Of a stretch of DNA of 64,000 nucleotides, positions 20,997 to 34,357 are shown in pieces. The translations under genes were made by a program, and so were the position numbers. The notes below the pieces were generated by a model. It did no database searches, was not told the DNA's origin, and worked only from the letters and a program-made list of their open reading frames with translations. The first letter of the stretch is position 1. Each line of letters starts with the position of its first letter. Origin of the DNA: Fragilariopsis cylindrus CCMP1102 (lineage: Eukaryota > Bacillariophyta > Bacillariophyceae > Bacillariales > Bacillariaceae); the NCBI GenBank assembly GCA_900095095.1, contig FMBT01000303.1, positions 310,001-374,000 of the forward strand, given 5' to 3'.

Positions 20997-22613
20997 TTAT
21001 GATTGCTTGTTCAATGGTTTGATTTCTGGTGCTTCAGGTCCCATGATGGTCGACATGATCTTACCTGTGACTAAATAAGGATCAGCGTTCGACGATGGAC
21101 GACGATCTTCGAAGTATCCAAAACCATCATCAAGGGTGTCACGTCCGATACGAACTGATGCTCCACGATTGGCAATACCGTAGGAGAATTCATCCATAGA
21201 GGCAGTTTCGAATTTTCCAGTTAAACGTAATTCATTACCTTCACCGTAAATTTTGATATGTTCTGCATGTTTTTCACCAAGTTTGTAAATAGCTTGCTTG
21301 ATAACTTCAAGTCCACCTTCCTCACGCATACTCTTTGTGGAAACATTGGTATGCATACCGGCACCATTCCAGTCACCCTCAACAATTGGCTTAGGGTGAA
21401 GGGTGCAGTAAACTTGGAAGTCTTCACATACTCGTTGCAAGATGTATCGAGACATCATAAGTTGGTCACCTGCATCAATTCCAACACATGGTCCAACTAT
21501 ATTTTTATTGTGACAACACAAGGGCAAGAAGCGAATTGATTTTCGTGTAAGATTTGATGCTGAACTTTCGATTCAACACAATTATGAATATAATACGCCA
21601 TCCACTACTACTACTACTACTACTGCAACTGTCACAACTACTACAACATACTGTACGTACCTTGGTATTCTTGTTGTCCAGGCATAACTTCACCGTTGAC
21701 ACCACTGATATTAATTCCAGCATATAAGCATGCCTTGTACAATGATTCAGTAATGGCACGTCCGAAATTGTTTTCAGGTCCGACACTGCAATAGTATGGA
21801 CCCTGCGCACGGCTGGGCATACCACCGACAGGCCAGCCAAGAGGAGTCTTTTCATCCAAATTGAATAGAGTAAATTCTTGTTCCAAACCGAACCAAACAA
21901 CTTCGTCGTCTTTTCCTTCGAAGAATTCTTGGGCTGTATATATAATTTGGAAAAAAAAAATGGCGGATGACGTACGTATGACAAGTAAATTACATCAAAT
22001 AACAAAAAAAAAGTCAATGTTAGAAAAACAATATTTGCAAAATCGATAATTTGAAAAGGAATTAAAAAATACTGTCGTCTATATTTACGCTGTGCACTAT
22101 TTATGCTGTGTTGTTAGTTATATTTTCCATTTACTTACCGTATGCACGACTGTTGGTAGGAAGAGGTTCTCCAGCTGGGGTGACTGTATCACACATCACC
22201 AAGATGTTGGCTGGACCATCACTTCGTGCACGGAATGGATCCCGGAAGATACGTTGTGGTCGTAAGATAACTTCCGAATCATCACCCGGTGCCTGATCGG
22301 TCGAACTACCATCAAAGTTCCATTTTGGTAACGTATCCACACTGTCAGCCTTGGCGGCTGGTAATGTTCGTGTCTTGGATCGTGTGTTACCAATAGCATC
22401 CATCCACACATATTCCGCGAGGATTTGATCGTCAGGGAATGGAAGTGCATCGTATCGTGCAATAACGGCAGGATCTAATGCAGATTGACCGGTCACTTTA
22501 CCAAGTGCAGCATTCAATGCAGAGGAACTTTTTGGTCCAGAAACAATAGGGGCAAATGCCAATGCTTGTGAGGCACTGACGACAGCGATGATAGAGGCGG
22601 TGGCGAATTTCAT
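20997..22613 (-). CDS. glnA/GSII: Glutamine synthetase type II, plastid isoform (three exons)
   Basis: Joins glutamate and ammonia to glutamine using ATP. Exons: 22613-22139, 21933-21661 and 21496-20997, with phase-1 introns of 205 and 164 bp (donors GTAAGT and GTACGT, acceptors CAG and TAG), giving 415 residues. The presequence [16 protein letters not shown] then ALAFAP is a textbook diatom plastid signal. Catalytic-domain motifs are intact: [53 protein letters not shown] and [10 protein letters not shown]. In diatoms GSII is the plastid form that assimilates ammonium from nitrite reduction. Upstream DNA (22614-23499) is shared with the divergent AP-3 sigma gene. Confidence 0.95.
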
Positions 22614-23345
22614 GGTTGATTAATAGTAATAAATAATATTAAAATAAAAATGTATTTATGAAATGTGAAATTATGAGCGATAAATAAGAAAATTATCACT
22701 GCGAGAAGAATGACTTTAGGTGACAAATAATAATACAATAACAATACGACGTACGATCTTCCTTTGAATTCGTGTCCGGAATCATCTAGAATTCACCTCT
22801 GGCAGTGCAAATACTGTTTTCTTCGTTTCTTGTAGCCGTAGATTTTCTCTAAACTTGTTTTTCGTGAAGATGGGATCGGCACTATTTTTTCTATCTTCCA
22901 GAAGTTATTCAGCACAAACGTATGCGTCGTTATGTGTCATCACCACATAATGTTGCATCAGAAGAAATCGATTGTTCTCTTCGACTCGATTGATTCATCA
23001 TTTGACTCGACTCAATCGACTTACTAACATTTCATTTGACAGAGCCTTCTTTCGTTCTCTGTTTCGCGAGAACTAACTTAGTACATTATCATGCTTGTTT
23101 TGATGACAATGAACAAATAAAATAAATTGCACTTACCGGTAGGGATTACGACTACGAAAGAGGAAGATAACCAACAACATCAGATACGTCGTCGTCGTCA
23201 TCGTCGTCATCGTCGTCATCGCTGTCATCATCGTCATCATCGCTGTCATCAACATCATCAATCAAAGAAAGAAAAGACAACATAACTCGCTTGTAGTTAC
23301 AGATAAGCCTTGCTTGCCTAGTCGATAAACGAAGTTGTCAACAAT

Positions 23346-23497
23346 TATCAATAATCAATAATCAATAATCAATAATCAATAATCAATAATCAATAATCAA
23401 TAATAATAATCAATAATCAATAATCAATAATCAATAATCAATAATCAATAACAATAATCAATAATCAGTAATCAGTAATCAATAATCAATAATCAAA
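23346..23497. repeat. 7-bp minisatellite (CAATAAT)n
   Basis: About twenty imperfect copies of CAATAAT end two bases before the ATG of the AP-3 sigma gene, so the array probably forms its 5' leader or core promoter. A CGTCAT-type trinucleotide-rich stretch lies just upstream (23185-23260). Confidence 0.9.
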
Positions 23498-23499
23498 TC

Positions 23500-24200
23500 A
23501 TGATTAAGGGAATAATAATTGTAAATAATCATGGCAAACCGCGACTGGTAAAATTCTATCAATCGGTGGATTCAGAACAACAACAACAAAGTGTAATACG
23601 TAAGATGTTTACGCAGGTCACAACCCGACCAGATAGTTTTTGTAATTACCTGGAGGGTGTGGTACCAGAATGGGGTGAAAATGTGAAATTAATATATCGT
23701 CATTATGCGACCTTATTTTTTATCTTTGCGGTGGATGCACAAGAATCAGATTTAGGTATCTTAGATTTGATACAAGTGTTTGTGGAAGCATTAGATAAAT
23801 GTTTCGAAAATGTCTGCGAGTTAGATTTAATTTTTCATTCGGATCGTGTCCATTACGTGCTCGATGAAATTGTGATGGGTGGGATGGTATTAGAAACAAA
23901 TATTAGTATTATTTTACAATCAATCAAAGAGTAAGTCGATCTCTACTTTTTTTCGTCTAAAATTGTTGTCTTCCAAGTCATCATATTTGAAAAATAAATG
24001 TGGTCGTCATTCAAACCTACTGTATCTCATATTGTTTCTTCTGCTTGTCTTTATTCTGCAAACACAGTCAAGGAAAAATGGCTGTCGATTCTTTAAATAA
24101 AACCGATGATGCCAAAACTCAAAATAGAAAAATACGTGATCAATTGGGTGATAGTGCATTTGCGACTACATTCTCAGATGGTGGGGGCTACAACTTTTAA
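23500..24200 (+). CDS. AP3S: AP-3 adaptor complex sigma subunit
   Basis: Small subunit of the heterotetrameric AP-3 adaptor, which sorts cargo from endosomes/TGN to lysosome-like compartments. Two exons, 23500-23930 and 24068-24200, with a 137-bp intron (donor GTAAGT, acceptor ACACAG), give 187 residues. The longin-type sigma fold is clear: MIKGIIIVNNHGKPRLVKFY at the start, RHYATLFFIFAVD, then LDLIQVFVEALDKCFENVCE and HYVLDEIVMGGMVLETN. The second exon gives a polar tail ending GGGYNF, as is usual for AP-3 sigma, which is longer than AP-1/AP-2 sigma. It is convergent with the BI-1 gene. Confidence 0.95.
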
Positions 24201-24362
24201 GTAGAAGCAAGCAAGCAAGCATCGTTCTGTGAAAGAACTAATCGAAAAATAGTATAGTATAGTAATAATAATAATATAAATTTTGTAAAATAATGATTAT
24301 ATAGTGAGGAAGATAATATTCAATACTCTTGATATCGCTCTTCTCGATGGTTCTAAATTGTT

Positions 24363-26289
24363 CTATTGTTTCCGTTCCTCTCCCATTAGTTGTAATAACA
24401 TCAAGAAGATATTAACAATATCAACATACAATGCACATGCACCAAAGACATAATCCTTTTCACTCATACGGTACTTCGAATGCTTCCCACCCACGATTAA
24501 TTTTGTATGATAAGCCAAAAATAGACTGAACAAAAAGGTAGCGAAGACTGAATACATCATATCAGAATATGGTAAAAAGTTGGGTAACCATCCAACCTCT
24601 TGTCCGATACCCAACAACAGATAAACTAACAAGATCATAGCCCAGCTGTATATTAAAATAAAGGAAGAACAAGAGTTCACGTGCCGGAGAGGGTAATAAT
24701 CATGAGTGAGTCGAGTCTCGTTGAACGCTTTGAACGAGTCGGTGTGGGACTCCTTTCTTTTCCGTGACGGTGGGGATTTTTTACAGCATCCTATAGAGGT
24801 ACTTACGAGGATAATGTTGCACCCCATTGAGATAAATCATATTTCGAATTTGATTGTGATATTGTGTACAATGAAACGGTAGTTGCTGCTAATGCTGTTG
24901 CTCCCATAGCCGTAACAACCGATTTCAATTTGTACAGACTTGATAACGCTCCAATTGATATAGCCTGACCAATAGTAAAAGCTGTTAACCACCACCACTT
25001 ATTTGGAGATTTTCGTCTTGCATTTGGACTCATTGCAATTCGGAACCATGCGATCGTGGACAAGAACACCTAAAGAAAAAGAAAAGTAGTCAATTGGATC
25101 AGATGATAGATGTCGCGGTTATAATGTACGCCCTCGTGCAGTATGTTTTTGGTACATTGTGGGTCGAATGAATGAATGAATGAATCGATTATTTCATGAT
25201 CAAGACTAGTATTTATTATGCACTCATCTGTCATTCACTCTCAACTTACCCCAGCTAGTGGTACCCATAGAAGCGGAGACGCCTTACCCGTTAGAGAATT
25301 TAAGACGTAAATATTAGTAAGGGGTGAATATACACCAAATAGTATACACACTGTTTAGAGAAAAAAGGTGAGGAATTGGATTTAAGTTAAGTGGATGCAC
25401 CTTCATCTCTTTCAACAGATAGAGATATACGTACCTGCAGCCGTGAAAAATAGTTGAACTGATAAGATCCCATATACTCGTGCTGAAAATTGGTATTGGT
25501 ATTGGTATTGGTATTAGTAATGCAAATTTGCGATAAATTGTGGTAAATCGAAAATAATATAGAATTAAATAGGAACACAAGTTAGAAGGGGGAGAAAAGA
25601 AATGATATACATTATTTTTCATACTATATTATTTTATCAACAAAGAAAAACATACCGATGAAAGTGTTTCGAGAATCTCTTGTTAAAAAAGAATTCATAA
25701 TTTCTTTTGTTTCTTCCCGTTCGGCGATATTTTCATTTTTTTGTTTTTCCTGTTCCAGTTTTTTTCCCTCTAGTTCCTCGTTGATGTTGTTGCGGAATTT
25801 GGTATTACTAATAGTAGACGAGGATGCTGATGTGGATGATTTTTTATTATCGTTGTTATTCCTTATATCAAATGGACTCACTTTCGGTGTAGGTCGAAAA
25901 GAAAATCCACCACCACCACCACCACCGGGAGTAGATTGTTGTCCTCCACGTAGTTGTAATAGCATCTTTGAAAGATTGTTCTTGTTATTGTTGTTATTGT
26001 GATGATTATAAGGATCATGACGATGAGCACCTACACCAAACAATGATGATGATGATGAGGATGATGATGATGAAGAAACTGATGATCGTGTAGTGGCATC
26101 AACAACCATAAATAATGTAGATGATGATATAACCGATAAGATCAACAATAATACAAATGATTTAGAAACAACCGAAATGCTTCTTGTTTTCGATGATGAT
26201 GATGATGATGATGACGATGATAACGCCGGATCATAGTTGCGTTTATTAGTTTTATTAATCATCTCCATCTTTGTCGCTAATGTCGCCAT
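24363..26289 (-). CDS. Bax-inhibitor-1 family membrane protein with long N-terminal extension (five exons)
   Basis: Exons 26289-25656, 25482-25435, 25350-25250, 25069-24807 and 24645-24363, all with GT/AG borders and consistent phases, give 442 residues. From exon 2 on it is a multi-pass BI-1/LFG (TMBIM) protein: ARVYGILSVQLFFTAAV, VFLSTIAWFRIAMSPNAR, a run of hydrophobic helices and the conserved end GACALYVDIVNIFLMLLQL. These proteins act as leak channels or stress modulators in ER, Golgi or organelle membranes. Exon 1 (about 211 residues) adds a hydrophobic segment (SFVLLLILSVISSSTLFMVV), Ser runs and LQLRGG followed by polyGly. The extension suggests a cleaved presequence or retargeting. 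Confidence 0.85.
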
Positions 26290-26384
26290 TGTCGCCCTTT
26301 CCTGTAGCTGCCCCGTTCTGTCGTCGTCGTCGTCGTCGTCGTGAGATTATTTGTTTTCTAATATTTCTTCATTACTTCCTCCAG

Positions 26385-26724
26385 CGAGCGCAAAGTGTCG
26401 CGCGGGATATCAGGTAAAAATTTATCGTGTTATTAACACGCTATCACTCAAAAAACTAAATAATGCCCAAAAAATAACTAGCAAATACTAGTAAAACTAT
26501 TCATCATTTAACTGTGTGTAACTCTATCAATAAACAATTTCTTTCAAAATTTGAAGGTTCCATCTAGACTATTATTCTACACAAATTTCATATATCAACA
26601 TCCACAGGGTTAAATATTTCCTGCTGAAATTGGCAATCTGATAGACCAAATTAGCATGTGTGAAATGCACGTTAAAAATTTCCAACCGATAGCCCGCGCG
26701 ACACTTTGCGCTCGCTGGAGGAAG
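26385..26724. mobile_element. Stowaway/mariner-like MITE, 340 bp
   Basis: Terminal inverted repeats begin CTTCCTCCAGCGAGCGCAAA at 26385 and end with the exact reverse complement at 26724. They match perfectly for about 32 bp (through GTGTCGCGCGGG) and less well beyond. The element is flanked by TA on both sides (26383-26384 and 26725-26726), the target duplication of Tc1/mariner elements. The interior is A/T-rich and encodes nothing. It lies in the divergent promoter between the BI-1 and J-protein genes. Confidence 0.9.
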
Positions 26725-27049
26725 TAGCCGTATTTATTTGATTTGTGTCGTAGAATGTCGAAATGTCAAGATCTTTTCAAGAGAGTCGAGAAGTGAGTCA
26801 GTCGTAATATTTGAATGTGTCAGTCACGAACTGATCTAACGGAGAAATCAAAGAAGATCATCACAATCATTACGATGATCGATAACACAATTATTAAACT
26901 GCTGCTCTTCATACTACTTTTTAAACTTCCCTAACTTCTATCTAACTTTAAATTTATTTGGTTTACAAGAATCTGTTACAATCCCAGTTCATTGGACCAG
27001 CTGCAATAGGACAGCACCAGCACCTGTGTACATCTTCCAATCGAAAACG

Positions 27050-28853
27050 ATGACGATGACAATAATATTTACTACGATATTATCATCGATGTCCATTTTA
27101 GTTGTTCTCGTATCTATGGTAGCAGTCACAATTCCTTTTTCTCCACAAGAATGTCAAGGATTTACACCAATACCGATCACGTTGATAGGAGGATCACATC
27201 GACGAGCTGAATATTGCTGTCCTAATAACAAAAATAGCATACAACTAATTGAAACGGCAAATAATAATTATAAAATTACGATACAACAACAACGACGGAA
27301 GATGGCTGTTACAGACAATGATGTGGCATTTTTCTCCAGTGATGATCCTTTTGTTATTCTTGGTTTGGAGGAACCAACTGCCGATAAGAAAGTATTGAAA
27401 CGAGCCTATAAACGACGTGCCATGAAATTCCATCCGGATGTGATTACCGATATACATTCACCTCCCGAAGACAAGAAGAAAGCGTCGGATCGATTTGCGA
27501 AAATTAATTGGGCCTATGCCACATTAACTGGTAAGAATAAAGATAGCCCTAGTAGTAGAAGTAGCACCGGCCGGTCCTCATCTTCATCCTCATCATCATC
27601 GGGATATACTCCTCCACATCGTCGTAGAGAAGGATATTCTACTTCGTCGTCGTCGTCGTCGTCATCATCCTCGGGAAGCAACGACTGGAGAGATTACATG
27701 CCGGATTATGGTAGTAACAAGGAAACAAATAATGATGGACTATGATACTGGAGGAGATTCCTTTGGTCAAATATTTTCAGATTTCTTTACCAGTGCCGCA
27801 GTGGGTGCAGCAGGAGTTGCTGCCGGTAGTACTTCGGGTGGAGGAATATTTTCTGACTTTGTCGACTTTTTGGAGGGAAATGTTGGTAGTGGAGGTAGTA
27901 CAGGGGGTATGGTAACGAGATGCCAATTTGCGGATCTTGTTGAAGACGGGTTCCTAGAAGAAGTTGCCGAGGAAATGGATGACACAGAACTTGTTGTTCG
28001 ACAATTAGAGTCAAAAAAAACTGTCCTCGATGATGAACTTTTGCTACTGACGCCGAAGCAAAAATGGCATCAAAATTTTCCGAAAAAATAGGATTGGAAG
28101 AACGAGTGCTGAACTGAAGGCCCGAAAGGATATCGTTGGGGGCTTCCTAAAACGTGCACGAACACGGTTATTGACGTTGCAAACGCGGTACAAAGAACTT
28201 ATCACATACGAGGGTGCCAACGATTCATATGTTTCCAATGATAGTGGTCGTGTCGTGGTCGTAGTCGTCGTTCCCAATCAACATCGTCGTCATCTCCTCC
28301 CGCGATTCCACTTCTAGCTCGTCATCATCACCGCCGTCGTCGTCTGGAGAACGAGTAGTAGTTCATCGAATGGAGGGAATGATGATAGTAGTGACGGTGC
28401 AGAGAATGCGTGGAAGAACGAAGGATTGGTTCTTCCGGTCGAAGCAGAGGTAGTAGTAGCAGGGGAAGCGGACGAAGGAGAGCAGCTCGTCGGACAACGA
28501 CGACATCCACTTCTCCATCGGAATCAAGGGTAGACAACAATCCTTCGTCGGAATATTCGTCACCGTCTCCATCTCCCTCGAGAACAACAGACGCTCCATA
28601 TTCTTCTTCATCAGCTTCTCCATCTCCCTCCACTGCGAGCGGAGGGTATACTGGTAGCCGACGTCAACCACAAACGCAACAGACAACGTCATCGTCGTCA
28701 TCGTCGTCGTCGTCCCTTAATAAATACGGCGAAATTCCTCCGCATCGACGGACACAATCTTATGTAAATCGGCAAGAAGAAGACAAACAAAGGTTGCGAG
28801 AAATCAAAGTCGATGAAGAATTCGACAGATTGAAAAAAGAACTCGGTCTTTAG
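27050..28853 (+). CDS. Predicted plastid J-domain (DnaJ-like) protein, frame interrupted several times
   Basis: J proteins stimulate Hsp70 ATPases. From ATG 27050 there is a signal peptide (IIFTTILSSMSILVVLVSMV) and an ECQGF junction fitting plastid import. The J domain follows: DDPFVILGLEEPTADKKVLK, then KFHPDV with the essential HPD, then FAKINWAYATLTG. Ser-rich linkers alternate with GYTPPHRR and EIPPHRR motifs, a Gly-rich part (FSDFFTSAAVGAAGVAAG) and a coiled coil (ERV, AELKARKDIVGGFLKRARTR). The frame shifts near 27732 (GG), 28038 (TTTT), 28103 and at least once in 28230-28410. Each change is a missing single base where I can resolve it. I take it as one gene with sequence errors, but decay is possible. 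Confidence 0.65.
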
Positions 28854-28855
28854 CG

Positions 28856-29604
28856 CTAGCTTGTCTATTAGGAAAGGGTGTAGATCAAAGTCAATTACCG
28901 TACGTTCCGTACATTACAGTATGATGTGGATGTTGACAATAATGCATATATGCTGAAAATATTCTGGATCCAATCGAGAAAATTATGTTGGTGAATCTTC
29001 AATTTAATTTTTCCATTAGCTGTTCAGACAAATAATATACTATTATTAGGAATCCCAAAATCGACCTCGTCGTAAAAGTAGCGATCATCATATATGCTAT
29101 TGAGTGGGTGGGCATACCGTTGATGATAAAATAATTTCCGACCGAAATACTTTTCCTTTGATCCATTTATTTTTATACTAAAATTAATATGCTACTTTAA
29201 TTGAGTATCTAATTCTTAACTTCCGTGCGAATCAATTGCTCAAATAACAGTGTTTTATGCTAATAGAGATGCTTATTTAAGAAAGATTTAGAAAATCGAC
29301 GACATGGTAGGTCTCATCCGGCATGCGTATTTGTGTATATGATGCGGACGTTATTTTTATGGAAATCATACGATTTTTTTAACATCGTTCCTGCATCAAC
29401 GACGTTCAATAAGAAATGAAGCCGCTGTTATAATTCAAGACAATTATTAAGTGAATTAAAGCCAATCGATTACAACTAATTAAAACAGAAAAATAGTGAA
29501 AGTAATAGATAATATGTTTTCAGATCAAAAAAGGACAAACTTTATTTTAATTTTTTTTGGTTTGAAACTCGTAATAGTAGTTGGTTATGAACGAAAATCA
29601 ATGC
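28856..29604. other. Intergenic, no gene seen
   Basis: About 750 bp of A/T-rich DNA between convergent genes (J-protein and GapC1). Reading frames are short and without family resemblance. Confidence 0.6.
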
Positions 29605-30961
<1,357 letters not shown>

Positions 30962-31638
30962 TTTGAATTAATTTTTGGTTATTTGACGACTTAAAAAAGT
31001 TTGTGAGACAGATTAAGATTGTTCATTTCTTAAAACGACGATCTTTCGATGAGAACGCTTTATTTTAAGTACACGTAATACATGCCGTAGTACACGTAAT
31101 ACAATTTACCGTGCGTTGCATGCCTCTCTTGACAACTCGCGTGGTATTTCGTACACGATATCTTTTAAGTACGTTTATGAAGCATCACTGACGTGTGTAT
31201 GCTTCTTTGACAAATGCTTGGCACAGAGAGCTTTCCCTTGAAGGTACGTATGTAATAGATAAAGCATATGCTTCATACATACTTGAAATGTGAGTCAGTC
31301 TATCGCGAACGCGCGTGTTGGAATGAGACTCACTCCTCTGTTCAATAATCAATGTTCTCTAACCTTTTAAGTATTTCGAGTCAATCAATTGAAAGCTTTA
31401 ATTAATTGTTCTCTGCGACCACTATTCTACGTCGTCACCTCGACGACACACATCAAAATTTTGGCTTGACATCCTCTCAACATAACGGCTTCTTAGATTT
31501 TGAACACTTTCAAAAATAATTACAAAAAAAATTAAATTAAATTGCGAATTGTTTGACCATGGCACGTGCTACCCGACAACTACCCGGGAGTTACAGATAG
31601 ATGATAGATTCCAGAACACTTATTATTCGCGAATCAAG

Positions 31639-33273
31639 ATGATGGCGAAACCAAACTTTCAGTCCATTAACAGCGTCGTCAAAACAAACTTACAATATAC
31701 CAAGAGCAACAGCAACAGTAACAAGGACGTCGTCAATAATAACGAACACCGTCGTAATAATCATCGAAGAATGGTGTTTCTTCGTATATGTACTACTTTA
31801 TATGCAACCGCTTTCCTTCTGGTTTTGCTCAGCTTCAGTAGTATTCATCAACAGTATTATAATGGATTACGGCAACAGCTTACGAAAGAGAACCAATCAT
31901 TTGATATCCCAAGGGGAAAAAAGAAGAACTTATATAATAATTATTTGAATGGAACAAATAATAACAAAATCGGAATTGTTTCTACGAAAGATCCATCATT
32001 CTTTAATTCAATTCAAGAAGAAATCGATTCTTTAAATGATACCACTCGTTGTGAACGATACGGATTCGGTCCACCAACAACAGCAGCAAAAAATAAGAAG
32101 AAAAGAAGAATATTTTGGGGTTCATTAATTGCATCAGAGCCATGGGAAACATTTGAAATCGTAGCAGCCGAATCATATGCGATATATGATGGGATTGTAT
32201 TAGTAGAAAGTAATCGGACACAAAATTTTCATCTACGCGAAGTTACCCGTGCTGGGAATACTCAGGATAGAGCAACAACAACATCTATTGTGGAAGAATT
32301 ATTCGGTGCACCACAAAAAGTACAAGTTCGATTGTGGACGAATGAAAATAAACATCTCTTAGATTTAGATCGTGAACATGCTCAACGACAGGATATTTTA
32401 AGAGGATGGAAGGAATTAGGATTGAAAGGTGATGATATTGCAATCATCTCTGATCTTGATGAAGTGTTAACGAGAGACTTTTTACGTGCCCTGCAGATGT
32501 GTGAAAATATTGACCAATTGGATTATGAAAAACATAACTGTCGACCTGATTTGATGGGATTACGAGCAGCTACACAAGTTTATGAAGGTTCACCAGATTG
32601 TGTTACAGATGACCGAATTTGGTACCATCCATCCATATTTAGTGGACATTGTATTGAAGGGATCGCTAATGATGAAAAACACAAGAGACCACTCCGCAGT
32701 GGACATAAATTATTTGGTGAACGAGCTGATGGGTGGGGTCATACCTGGCCAACAAAATGGAATGAATCGAATCCTTATACACCAGTAGTAAATGGAGGAG
32801 ATTTCCGCGATATGGGTGCATTACATTCAGTTAACATTCATAGTATTCAACGAACGAAAAAAGAAAATCAAAACGAAAATTCAAACGAGGAGGGAGAGTT
32901 CAAGTACAAACAAAAGGCAATAAAGCATTACATGGAACATACTGCATATCATTTCCATAATTTTTTTACACGAACGGATGCAATTAAATTTAAATACAAA
33001 ACCTATGCTCATCCTGTCCATGATGCACATGAAAAGAAAATGGAAGATATTCATGAAGATTTAGCATTAATGGCATATTGTGCTAGGGATGAACCGGATC
33101 CAACCGATGCACATTTTAAACGTGTTATGGGTGGATATGAAAAACTTGATGATTTTAAACCAATTTACTTTCGCGATTCGGACTATCGACAACGTAGACA
33201 GGATCTTATCAGGCAAGTAGTCCAATTGGATGATGGAACACGGAAGAAAGAAAAGACGCAAATTCATGGCTAA
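31639..33273 (+). CDS. Family GT17 glycosyltransferase (type II membrane protein)
   Basis: 544 residues from ATG 31639. GT17 contains beta-1,4-mannosyl-glycoprotein N-acetylglucosaminyltransferases (MGAT3-like). A single transmembrane anchor lies near the N-terminus (VFLRICTTLYATAFLLVLLS), so it is a type II Golgi protein. The catalytic part begins RRIFWGSLIASEPWETFEIV, continues IYDGIVLVESNRTQNFH, and carries the nucleotide/metal motif IAIISDLDEVLTR at about residues 268-280. Late motifs include WGHTWPTKWNESNPYTP and a His-rich AYHFHNFF. Exact sugar specificity cannot be read. The GapC1 gene is divergent with about 680 bp between starts. Confidence 0.88.
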   Translation: MMAKPNFQSINSVVKTNLQYTKSNSNSNKDVVNNNEHRRNNHRRMVFLRICTTLYATAFLLVLLSFSSIHQQYYNGLRQQLTKENQSFDIPRGKKKNLYNNYLNGTNNNKIGIVSTKDPSFFNSIQEEIDSLNDTTRCERYGFGPPTTAAKNKKKRRIFWGSLIASEPWETFEIVAAESYAIYDGIVLVESNRTQNFHLREVTRAGNTQDRATTTSIVEELFGAPQKVQVRLWTNENKHLLDLDREHAQRQDILRGWKELGLKGDDIAIISDLDEVLTRDFLRALQMCENIDQLDYEKHNCRPDLMGLRAATQVYEGSPDCVTDDRIWYHPSIFSGHCIEGIANDEKHKRPLRSGHKLFGERADGWGHTWPTKWNESNPYTPVVNGGDFRDMGALHSVNIHSIQRTKKENQNENSNEEGEFKYKQKAIKHYMEHTAYHFHNFFTRTDAIKFKYKTYAHPVHDAHEKKMEDIHEDLALMAYCARDEPDPTDAHFKRVMGGYEKLDDFKPIYFRDSDYRQRRQDLIRQVVQLDDGTRKKEKTQIHG

Positions 33274-33434
33274 TTTTAGACGTTTTTATCTAAAAAATTA
33301 GTCTCGCAACCTTCATTGGTAAGTGGAAACTCTTATCCATGTACAAAAAATAGGATAGATAAGACTAATAATGTCAAGGTTACCATAAACTACGGGCTGT
33401 TTCAGTTTCTATACTGATCTTACTTTTTATATTT

Positions 33435-34183
33435 AGAAGGAAATAAGATGTCAATCACGTTTTCGATCCTTCTCATCACGCCGATACGGGAAAATTCGGG
33501 CAACAGCTGATCACTGCGTTTAGTGACTACATCTGGGGATTCAGTTTTCTTTGCATCGTGGTACTGGCGCTTCCCATCATTCGCTACAATATCCACGACG
33601 ACAACAATGGTAAAGGCAATACATGGCGTAAGGATCTCGGTCGAATCTTCTTGGCGATGGGTTTCAGTAGACAGTCGGAGGAGCCCACACACCAGTTCTG
33701 GTGGGAATTTCAAGAGGGACTCTTCGTTCATTCAATCTAGTGGTGGTTAATTACTCTGTTCGGTCATCTCTACTTTGTCCATTCGATTTTGTTTGGCATC
33801 GACTTGCTGTGCGGCAGGAGGAAAGGTACGCTTCGTCGAGTAATCAACACTTCATTGATGGTGGATATCGCGGTCATGGTCGTTACCTTCCCCTATAACT
33901 TAGCACGTCAATCGAACTAAATGAGCTATCCACGTTAGTCTTGGGTGTTGCTTCCTGATCCTTTGCGGCGAGACCAACTGCAATGTTGAAAAACCGGAGG
34001 CGGCGATCGTTAGCGGTTCTCCGGCTTCCTTTTACTCCTTGTACCTTGCTTTCTCGGTAGACGGCTACCGGGAGATATCAAACGTCATCTTTTATTTGTT
34101 TGGAATTGGCGGAACCGTGGGGTTTCTTTGGAGCGTCCGGGCACTCCATGCCGCTCTCCTGTCAAATGAAAAGAAGGCGTAGG
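33435..34183 (+). pseudogene. Decayed multi-pass membrane-protein gene
   Basis: Protein-like pieces can be followed in changing frames. One frame has HHADTGKFGQQLITAFSDYI, then FLCIVVLALPIIRYNIHDDN and EPTHQFWWEFQEGLFVHSI, then an in-frame TAG near 33740. It continues WWLITLFGHLYFVHSILFGI and ends NLARQSN at 33919. Another frame from about 33970 reads CNVEKPEAAIVSGSPASFYS and NVIFYLFGIGGTVGFLWSVR, ending SNEKKA at 34183. Internal stop, frame change and lack of a start point to decay. This stretch is noticeably more GC-rich than its surroundings, which may mean a foreign or recently copied origin. Family not recognised. Confidence 0.5.
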
Positions 34184-34357
34184 ATGGATGAATGGATAAT
34201 TAGCTCATAATTCGATTCATTTACAGTTAATGTATAGAGGGGATAAGATAAAAAACTATTCAAATTTATGGAATCCATTTTAGGCCGCAATTAGTCATTT
34301 CTATTTTATTTCTAGAAGAGTGGATTTAATGACATGAAAATATAATCGAGAAATTGA

